Part shown: positions 1-4,725 of the stretch, piece by piece
Layout of the letters: each line of letters opens with the position of its first letter
How positions within the stretch are numbered: the stretch's first letter is position 1
Source: Desulfomonile sp.
GTDB lineage: Bacteria > Desulfobacterota > Desulfomonilia > Desulfomonilales > Desulfomonilaceae
Direction of reading: 5' to 3'
NCBI GenBank assembly: GCA_020216785.1
Contig: JAIWNO010000108.1
Span: forward strand, 1-10,000
DNA length: 10,000 bases
Notes under the pieces: model-generated
The model's database searches: none
Told to the model about the DNA's origin: nothing
The model's input: the letters and a program-made list of their open reading frames with translations, nothing else
Translations under genes and position numbers: made by a program

Positions 1-1
1 G

Positions 2-271
2 GTTGACGGCGCGGACGCATGGGCCGTCCTCCGAACCAAACCGTTTGACCTTGTGGTTTCGGACATCGAGATGCCGCGTATGAACGGCTTCGAGCTTACG
101 GCGAGCATCCGAGCGGACGAGAAACTGGCTCATCTGCCGGTGGTGTTGGTCACATCTCTGGGCTCGCGCGAGGATCGGGAGCGAGGTATCGACGCTGGTG
201 CCAACGCCTACATAGTCAAAGGGAATTTCGACCAAAATCACTTGCTCGAAACGGTTGAACGGCTAGTGTGA
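2..271 (+). CDS. C-terminal receiver domain of a CheA-type hybrid histidine kinase (5' partial)
   Basis: The reading frame is already open at the left edge and ends with TGA at 269-271, so only the last 89 residues are visible. They form most of a response-regulator receiver domain. The phosphoacceptor Asp (codon 62-64) lies in VVSDIEMPRMNGFEL, the switch Thr is in VVLVTSLGS, and the conserved Lys is in YIVKGNFDQ. The ending GANAYIVKGNFDQNHLLETV closely resembles the receiver fused to the C-terminus of CheA in hybrid chemosensory kinases, and the next gene is cheB, which supports that reading. In such proteins the CheA core autophosphorylates on an Hpt histidine and passes phosphate to CheB, stand-alone receivers and its own receiver, which may act as a phosphate sink. 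A stand-alone receiver or another hybrid kinase cannot be excluded because the upstream domains lie outside the window. An internal GTG at 53 is not the real start, since the domain continues upstream of it. Confidence 0.85.
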   Translation, partial: VDGADAWAVLRTKPFDLVVSDIEMPRMNGFELTASIRADEKLAHLPVVLVTSLGSREDRERGIDAGANAYIVKGNFDQNHLLETVERLV

Positions 272-609
272 TACCAACTCCCATGCGCCGTTTTTTGGCA
301 CAACGAACCATGAAAGTCGTCGGCTTCGGTGAACACTCCGTGGCTTTGCCTCGGAGATGGGTATTAAGAGCGCAGCGTTGCGCCATCCTGCGGGGGGGGG
401 ACTTCATTTCCCCTCCGCAACCTCCCATACGCACACCCGATAGCAGGTGCTTATGGCGACGACTCTCATACGAATGCGCTTTCAAAGAAGAGACTTTGGC
501 GGGCGTCCGATATGGCCCCGAAGCAAAGTCAGCCGCCCGTCCGAAGCGGAGGAGGTATCCAGCCGCACCTCAGCCTTGATTGCGCAATGGGAGCAGTATT
601 GGAATAGGC
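272..609 (+). other. Non-coding, hairpin-rich gap between the CheA-like gene and cheB
   Basis: This stretch of 338 bases has open frames, but their translations are rich in Arg and Pro without recognisable protein character, so I call it non-coding. Two inverted repeats stand out: GCGCA-GCGT-TGCGC at 370-383, and a nine-pair stem at 390-398/410-418 that includes a G9 run. No poly-T terminator tail follows either hairpin and no convincing -35/-10 pair was found. cheB probably depends on upstream transcription, with this segment as a long spacer or 5' untranslated region. It could also hold a small RNA or the remains of a lost gene. Confidence 0.5.
390..418 (+). repeat. Inverted repeat with a G9 homopolymer arm
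   Basis: Bases 390-398 (GCG followed by Gs) can pair with 410-418 (CCCCTCCGC) through nine base pairs, one of them G-U. The 11-base loop contains ACTTCATTT. The G run covers 392-400. The stem is GC-rich like an intrinsic terminator, but no T tract follows, so termination is unlikely; a processing, stability or attenuation role is possible. The pairing is seen in the sequence and the function is unknown. Confidence 0.5.
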
Positions 610-1656
610 ATGATCAAAGTTCTCGTTGTCGAGGACTCTCCGGTCGCGGCTGAGTTCCTCGTCCACATTCTGAATTCCGATCCCGAGATCACCGTCATGG
701 GGACCGCCCGCAATGGGGTCGAAGCCATTGAATTAGTCAATCGCGACAAGCCGGACGTGGTGACGATGGACATCATCATGCCAAGGATGGATGGTCTCGA
801 AGCCACGCGGCGTATCATGGAGACGAAGCCGGTTCCAATTGTTGTAGTGAGCGCAAGCCTCGTCCGGGAGGAAGTGGACAAGACGTTTCTCGCCCTGGAA
901 GCAGGCGCCGTGGCAGCATTGGAAAAGCCGCGGGCGTCAGGCCTGGGAACCCGAGACAGCGAAGCTGAGAAGCTGATCGAAGTTGTCAAGCTCATGTCCC
1001 AGGTGAAGGTGATCCGGCGATGGAAGAAGGCTGAACCTGCTCCAAAGACAGAACCCACCCGCGATGTGACTCCGGTGCCCCGGTTGCTGAGCCGTGATAT
1101 CAAGGTGGTTGCCGTCGGGGCTTCCACCGGTGGACCGGCCGTGCTTAACTCGATACTCTCCAGTCTGTCGAGAGACTTCCCTGTGCCCATTCTCGTGGTG
1201 CAGCATATCGCTCCCGGGTTTGCCGGTGGGTTTGTGGACTGGCTGAATCGAGCCTCCCCGTTGGCGGTGCATCTTGCTCAGGACGGAGAGATAGCTCGTC
1301 CCGGGTGTGTTTACGTGGCCCCGGATGGGCGACAAATGCGAATTGGCGCGAATTTCGCCATCGCTCTCACCGATGAGGGATCGGAAACAGGGCTCAGGCC
1401 GTCCGTGGCGTACTTGTTTCGCTCCGTTGCCGAATCTTTCGGCGCTCAGGCCGTCGGAATACTTCTCACTGGAATGGGAAGAGACGGCGCGGACGACTTG
1501 AAGCTCATGAGGGAAAAAGGAGCGGTCACCATAGCGCAAGATAAAGAAAGCTCCGTAGTGTACGGTATGCCCGGCGAAGCGGCCAAAATCGGCGCGGCGC
1601 GGTATTCCCTGCCGCCCGACAAAATCACGGATCTGTTACGGGGTCTTATCAAATGA
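610..1656 (+). CDS. cheB: CheB: chemoreceptor glutamate methylesterase / glutamine deamidase
   Basis: The 348-residue product has the standard CheB architecture: a receiver domain (about 1-125), a charged, proline-containing linker (about 135-160) and the CheB methylesterase domain (about 163-345). In the receiver, the acidic pair E8-D9, phosphoacceptor D54 (in VTMDIIMP), S81 and K106 are present. The catalytic triad is visible as S172 in GASTGGP, H199 in VVQHIAPGF and D292 in GMGRDGADD. The enzyme removes methyl groups from receptor glutamates in the cytoplasm and is activated by phosphorylation from CheA. An in-frame ATG at 580 would add ten residues, but the family begins at MIKVLVVEDS, so ATG 610 is chosen; its ribosome-binding site is weak. 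No cheR is visible in the window. The gene follows the CheA-like gene, as expected for a chemosensory cluster. Confidence 0.95.
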   Translation: MIKVLVVEDSPVAAEFLVHILNSDPEITVMGTARNGVEAIELVNRDKPDVVTMDIIMPRMDGLEATRRIMETKPVPIVVVSASLVREEVDKTFLALEAGAVAALEKPRASGLGTRDSEAEKLIEVVKLMSQVKVIRRWKKAEPAPKTEPTRDVTPVPRLLSRDIKVVAVGASTGGPAVLNSILSSLSRDFPVPILVVQHIAPGFAGGFVDWLNRASPLAVHLAQDGEIARPGCVYVAPDGRQMRIGANFAIALTDEGSETGLRPSVAYLFRSVAESFGAQAVGILLTGMGRDGADDLKLMREKGAVTIAQDKESSVVYGMPGEAAKIGAARYSLPPDKITDLLRGLIK

Positions 1657-1703
1657 GCGCGGCAGCGCCGTGGACGCGGCCCTTGACGCATTGAGGGGGG
1701 ATC

Positions 1704-1708
1704 AGGAG
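1704..1708 (+). promoter_or_regulatory. Ribosome-binding site of the receiver-PAS gene
   Basis: AGGAG stands seven bases before ATG 1716 and supports that start. A second in-frame ATG directly follows at 1719 and could be used instead with little change to the protein. Confidence 0.7.
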
Positions 1709-1715
1709 CACGGGT

Positions 1716-2702
1716 ATGATGTCTGAAGAAAATGAAAAGGTCGGAGCTCTTATCCTCATCGTCGAGGACAGTCTCACTCAGGCCATGCTCCTCAAGCACC
1801 TACTGGAGGAGCATGGCTATCGAGTCACAGCGGCGAATTCAGGCAAAGCGGCGATCGAGGCACTCGCCGGGGAGAGGCCTGCCTTGATCATCAGTGATAT
1901 CGTAATGCCGGAGATGGACGGGTTCGAGCTTACGCGCAGAATCAAAGACAACGACGAATGGCGCGATATACCTGTTATCCTGCTCACAGCTCTTTCGGAA
2001 GGTGAGGACGTAATTCGCGGCATCGAGGCGCAGGTGGATTTCTACATCACCAAGCCGTACGACGAAGATTTTCTCCTTTCCAAAGTTGAGTCCATTGTGT
2101 CCAACCCGTTGCGCAGGCAGAAAAAGCCGAGCCCCCAGACTCTGGAGATTAATCTCTGGGGAAAAGCACACCAGGTGACGGTCGACGCCGAGCGGTCACT
2201 AAGTCTATTGGCGTCCACCTACGAGAACGCCATTCAGATCAACCGTGAACTGCAAAGGGAAATCGCAGAGCGCAAGAAAGCCGAAGAGCAGCTGCAGCTT
2301 ACTCTCGCCCGCCTCAAGGAGATGGAGTCCATTATCGAGATCAGTCCCGCGGTGGCGTTCGTCAGGCGCGCAGAAGATAACTGGCCCATTGAATTCGTGT
2401 CCGACAACGTACTTCAATTTGATTACGAGTCGGAAGATCTGCTCGCCGGAAGAATCACCTACGCGGACATCATTCATCCGGACGATCGGGAGATGGTCTT
2501 CTCCGAGGTGGCAAGAATCACCGAGGACCGGGATGTGGAGGAGTATTCGCTCGTGTACCGAATTTTGACCGGGTACGGAGATCCCCGGTGGGTCGATGAT
2601 CGCTCCTTTGTACGGCGCAATTCCAAAGGACAAGTGACCCACTTTCAAGGAATCATTCTTGACGTTACCGATCGCAAAGCGATGGAGCAAGGGGCGGCGT
2701 AA
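1716..2702 (+). CDS. Response regulator with receiver and C-terminal PAS domain
   Basis: The product has 328 residues. Residues about 11-130 form a receiver domain with acidic E17-D18, phosphoacceptor D61 (in IISDIVMPEMDGFEL), T91 (in VILLTALSE) and K113 (in YITKPYDEDF), so it looks competent for phosphorylation. Residues about 160-205 are a charged helical linker (REIAERKKAEEQLQLTLARL) that is probably a coiled coil joining the dimer. Residues about 205-323 form a PAS domain of the PAS_3 type, with IIHPDD, RWVDDRS and the closing GIILDVTDRKAMEQ. That closing motif normally leads into another PAS or a kinase, but here the protein stops, so no enzymatic or DNA-binding output domain is present. 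It probably works by protein contact, possibly receiving phosphate from the CheA encoded two genes upstream (inference). It lies 59 bases after cheB and has its own good ribosome-binding site. Confidence 0.9.
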   Translation: MMSEENEKVGALILIVEDSLTQAMLLKHLLEEHGYRVTAANSGKAAIEALAGERPALIISDIVMPEMDGFELTRRIKDNDEWRDIPVILLTALSEGEDVIRGIEAQVDFYITKPYDEDFLLSKVESIVSNPLRRQKKPSPQTLEINLWGKAHQVTVDAERSLSLLASTYENAIQINRELQREIAERKKAEEQLQLTLARLKEMESIIEISPAVAFVRRAEDNWPIEFVSDNVLQFDYESEDLLAGRITYADIIHPDDREMVFSEVARITEDRDVEEYSLVYRILTGYGDPRWVDDRSFVRRNSKGQVTHFQGIILDVTDRKAMEQGAA

Positions 2703-2804
2703 CCGGCTTTTTCCCATTGCAAGTCCATCGATTCTTCTTGTTGCTGTGGATTCTCGGCCGCTTGGCTAATCGGAATCCTCGTTGGAAAAGGACACCGCTG
2801 GATT

Positions 2805-3509
2805 ATGAAGAAGGAATGGAAGATACTCGTGGTTGACTCCGATCAGGCGAATGCGCGTGCGCTTGCAGGCCGTTTGAAGCGGGAGGGGCATTCCGCTCTC
2901 GTAGCACGTGATCTGGAGCACGCTCTTTCGATCCTTGAGTTCAGGGCTTTCGAAGTTCTCATTGTGGACGTGTCGCCCTTTTCTCCTGGAGGATTGGATC
3001 TGATCGGTTGGGCTAACATGGCGTGTCCTCGGCCGCGCATTGTCGCTATCGGTGCTGCGATCCCCCCCGAAACTGAACGCAGGGCTCTTGACATGGGGGC
3101 ATCGATGGTGCTTGCCAAGCCGATCGACTGGGACAGGGTCGCTGCGTCCCTGACCCCCACCGTGAACCGAAGCGCTTTTTCGGGCATGGTGAAGAGCGTC
3201 GATCTCATTGAATATGTGCAGTTTGTACTGCTGGGCGGCTCGCAGACGATCCTAGAGGTAAAGTCAGCCCTCGGTACAACGGCCCGCCTGTACATGTCAG
3301 ACGGACGTGTCATTCATGCACAATGCGGTATCCTCCAGGGCGAGGCAGCGCTTTACCGATGCCTTCGTTTTCGAGAAGGCACTTTCGAGCACTTGCCCTG
3401 GGAGGAGCCTGAAGCGACGACGATCGACAAACCGAGCGATTTCCTCTTGTTTGAGGCAGTCCGCCAACGAGACGACGCGTGGGGAGAGGGAGCCCTGGAA
3501 CAGAACTGA
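2805..3509 (+). CDS. Receiver-like domain fused to a PATAN (DUF4388) domain
   Basis: The product has 234 residues. The N-terminal half (about 5-120) has the receiver fold pattern: acidic D11 and D13, a candidate phosphoacceptor D55 in VLIVDVSPFS, and K105 in VLAKPID. The position of the switch Thr/Ser holds Gly/Ala (AIGAA), and the usual MPxMDG after the Asp is replaced by SPFSPGG, so signalling by phosphorylation may be weak or lost. The C-terminal half (about 126-225) is a PATAN/DUF4388 domain with SVDLIEYVQFVLL, VIHAQCG, ALYRCLRF, PWEEP and LLFEAVRQRD. PATAN was named from cyanobacterial PatA, and in cyanobacteria such regulators act in phototaxis and type IV pilus control. A matching PATAN domain ends the kinase encoded at 4726-7059. 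The start at ATG 2805 has AAAAGGA (2786-2792) some 12 bases upstream, slightly far. Confidence 0.85.
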   Translation: MKKEWKILVVDSDQANARALAGRLKREGHSALVARDLEHALSILEFRAFEVLIVDVSPFSPGGLDLIGWANMACPRPRIVAIGAAIPPETERRALDMGASMVLAKPIDWDRVAASLTPTVNRSAFSGMVKSVDLIEYVQFVLLGGSQTILEVKSALGTTARLYMSDGRVIHAQCGILQGEAALYRCLRFREGTFEHLPWEEPEATTIDKPSDFLLFEAVRQRDDAWGEGALEQN

Positions 3510-3535
3510 CCTTTTCATGGCGCCTGCTTGAAAAT

Positions 3536-3679
3536 GTGAGCAGCCGGTTACCGTTCTTTATGAAAGCTGTCTGGGCCGAATCGCTTTCGGCAGATACAGC
3601 CCGTCAACGTATGCTCGAAATGACAGAGATCCACTCAAGACTGCAGGAAATATTTGGTGCGGCCGAGGATCACCAGTAA
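3536..3679 (+). CDS. Possible small helical protein, unrecognised
   Basis: A short frame ends at TAA 3677-3679. From GTG 3536 it encodes 47 residues beginning MSSRLPFFMKAVWAESLS and ending EIFGAAEDHQ. The region around TARQRMLEMTEIHSRLQEIF has the spacing of an amphipathic helix, which is why I do not dismiss it. The frame is open further upstream, so a GTG start at 3479, overlapping the end of the PATAN gene in another frame, is also possible (66 residues); ATG 3560 would give 39. No start has a clear ribosome-binding site, although a purine-rich stretch (GGGAGAGGGAG) lies at 3482-3492. I recognise no family. It may be a small adaptor for its neighbours or a chance frame. Confidence 0.4.
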   Translation: MSSRLPFFMKAVWAESLSADTARQRMLEMTEIHSRLQEIFGAAEDHQ

Positions 3680-3707
3680 ATTCAAAGAGATCTTTACGCT
3701 GGATTTG

Positions 3708-3716
3708 TGTTATAGT
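3708..3716 (+). promoter_or_regulatory. Candidate extended -10 promoter upstream of the mglA leader
   Basis: TGT-TATAGT at 3708-3716 matches an extended -10 element (TGn followed by a TATAAT-like hexamer). No good -35 box is found 16-18 bases upstream, which extended -10 promoters can tolerate. Transcription would begin near 3722-3724 and give an mglA leader of about 187 bases. The motif is seen in the sequence and its activity is inferred. Confidence 0.4.
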
Positions 3717-3763
3717 AGAATCACATTTGGCACGCTTACCAGCACCTGATCTGAGGTCTTGAA

Positions 3764-3879
3764 GCGCTCCGAAACCGGGGAGCGCCGGCCGAATCCCAGC
3801 GGCTGAAGAATACGGGACTGGGTGCCACCATCCGAGGATCGGGAGAACTTTCCCGGAGCGGCCGACAAGCGGCTGGGAT
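3764..3879 (+). promoter_or_regulatory. Structured 5' leader of mglA with two similar hairpin modules
   Basis: Four stems can be drawn. H1: GCGCTCC/GGAGCGC at 3764-3770/3779-3785. H2: CGGCCG/CGGCTG at 3786-3791/3800-3805. H3: CGGGA/TCCCG at 3840-3844/3851-3855. H4: CGGCCG/CGGCTG at 3859-3864/3870-3875. H2 and H4 have the same stem sequence but different loops, each preceded by a hairpin ending in GGAGCG or nearly so, which gives two related modules. The loop of H2 (ATCCCAG, 3793-3799) is complementary to CTGGGAT at 3873-3879, so an alternative long-range pairing could form. The segment lies between a candidate promoter and the MglA start. I do not recognise a known riboswitch class in it. Confidence 0.5.
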
Positions 3880-3909
3880 GAGGAGGGTAAAGTCCGGTAG
3901 GCGGCGTTC

Positions 3910-4518
3910 ATGGCTATTATTCGTCGCAAGCTGAACGAGGTCCAGTGCAAGATCGTGTACTACGGTACCGGCCTTGGCGGAAAGACCACCAACCTCGTGA
4001 TGATCCATAGGGCCGTCGGAAAGAAGGTCAGAGGAGAGCTTATTTCCATCAATACCGCTGGTGATCGCACAATCTTCTTCGATTTCCTCCCGATGGATCT
4101 TGGTCTTGTCAGAAATATGAGCATTAAGATCTCCGTGTACACCGTGCCTGGTCAGGTGCAGTATAACGACACGAGAAAGCTCGTCCTCAAAGGAGCGGAC
4201 GGGGTGGTCTTCGTGGCGGATTCCCAGAACGAGAGAAGGCTCGAGAACATCGACAGCCTGAACAATCTGGAACAGAACTTGCTCGCTGTGGGATGCAACA
4301 TCGATTCCGTTCCGGTGGTGCTCCAGTACAATAAACGGGATCTGAACGGCGGTGAGGGCATTATTATGCCTGTGGCGGAAATGGAGCGGGACCTCAACCC
4401 GCAAAACAGGTGGCGGTCCTTCGAGGCGAGCGCTATCAACGGTTGGGGTGTTAAGGAAAGCTTCAAGCAGATTTGCATTGAGACGGTACAAGCCGTCGGC
4501 AAACAACTGTTCACGTGA
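3910..4518 (+). CDS. mglA: MglA-type small Ras-like GTPase
   Basis: The 202-residue product follows the Myxococcus MglA pattern closely along its length. The phosphate-binding P-loop is GTGLGGKTT (19-27), switch I lies around DRTIFFDFLP, and the G3 region reads YTVPGQ (77-82) with Thr78 in place of the usual Asp, as is typical of MglA. The guanine-specificity motif is NKRD (141-144), and EASAI (172-176) is the likely G5 motif. MglA proteins are cytoplasmic GTP/GDP switches that set the leading pole in gliding and type IV pilus motility, usually with the Roadblock protein MglB as GTPase activator; no mglB is visible here. ATG 3910 gives the family-typical N-terminus; the nearest ribosome-binding site is only AGGCGG at 3899-3904, and a stronger GAGGAGGG at 3880-3887 lies too far upstream for normal use. 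Its place between two PATAN-domain genes and after a CheA-CheB pair suggests it is an output of this pathway (inference). Confidence 0.93.
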   Translation: MAIIRRKLNEVQCKIVYYGTGLGGKTTNLVMIHRAVGKKVRGELISINTAGDRTIFFDFLPMDLGLVRNMSIKISVYTVPGQVQYNDTRKLVLKGADGVVFVADSQNERRLENIDSLNNLEQNLLAVGCNIDSVPVVLQYNKRDLNGGEGIIMPVAEMERDLNPQNRWRSFEASAINGWGVKESFKQICIETVQAVGKQLFT

Positions 4519-4725
4519 ATGGCGAATGTGGCGATTCACCGCTCCAGGCTGTTCGTATGTTGGGTGCGGATTGAAGAGATCAACGACTGTGATGAACCTC
4601 ACAAGGATGCGTGAGATGTTTCCTGTTCGTCGGACGTTTCCGCCGGCTGCATGTCTTTCCGGAGCACTCTGGACCGACGAGTCCTCCTGTATCCTTTGGT
4701 GACGGATCGAACGGAGGATCGATCC
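4519..4725 (+). other. Intergenic spacer between mglA and the kinase gene
   Basis: These 207 bases contain no convincing gene. At the left edge GTGAAT (4515-4520) and ATTCAC (4534-4539) form an inverted repeat with a 13-base interior and no T tract, so it is not a good terminator. The frame of the next gene is open from ATG 4651, but that extra stretch lacks a ribosome-binding site and is outside the conserved protein. I see no clear promoter. Confidence 0.4.
4713..4718 (+). promoter_or_regulatory. Ribosome-binding site that fixes the start of the PATAN kinase
   Basis: GGAGGA ends seven bases before ATG 4726. The alternative in-frame ATG 4651 has no comparable site, so 4726 is preferred and the protein is 777 rather than 802 residues long. 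Confidence 0.75.

Noticed and set aside
281..303. Intrinsic terminator after the CheA-like gene (TGCGCC, T run, GGCACA)
   Set aside because: The T run lies inside the loop rather than after the stem, and the six-base stem contains a mismatch.
3727..3743. Sigma-54-like -24 box TTGGCACG upstream of mglA
   Set aside because: The -24 half matches perfectly, but the -12 GC is 11 rather than 10 bases from the GG and the TTGC context is absent (CCAGC), so the spacing and sequence do not fit.
3870..3905. RNase P RNA-like start (GAGG...AAAGTCCGG) before mglA
   Set aside because: The resemblance is limited to a dozen bases, and the coding sequence of mglA begins immediately afterwards, leaving no room for the rest of an RNase P RNA.
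4651..4725. N-terminal extension of the PATAN kinase from ATG 4651
   Set aside because: It has no ribosome-binding site and no conserved sequence, whereas ATG 4726 has GGAGGA at ideal distance.
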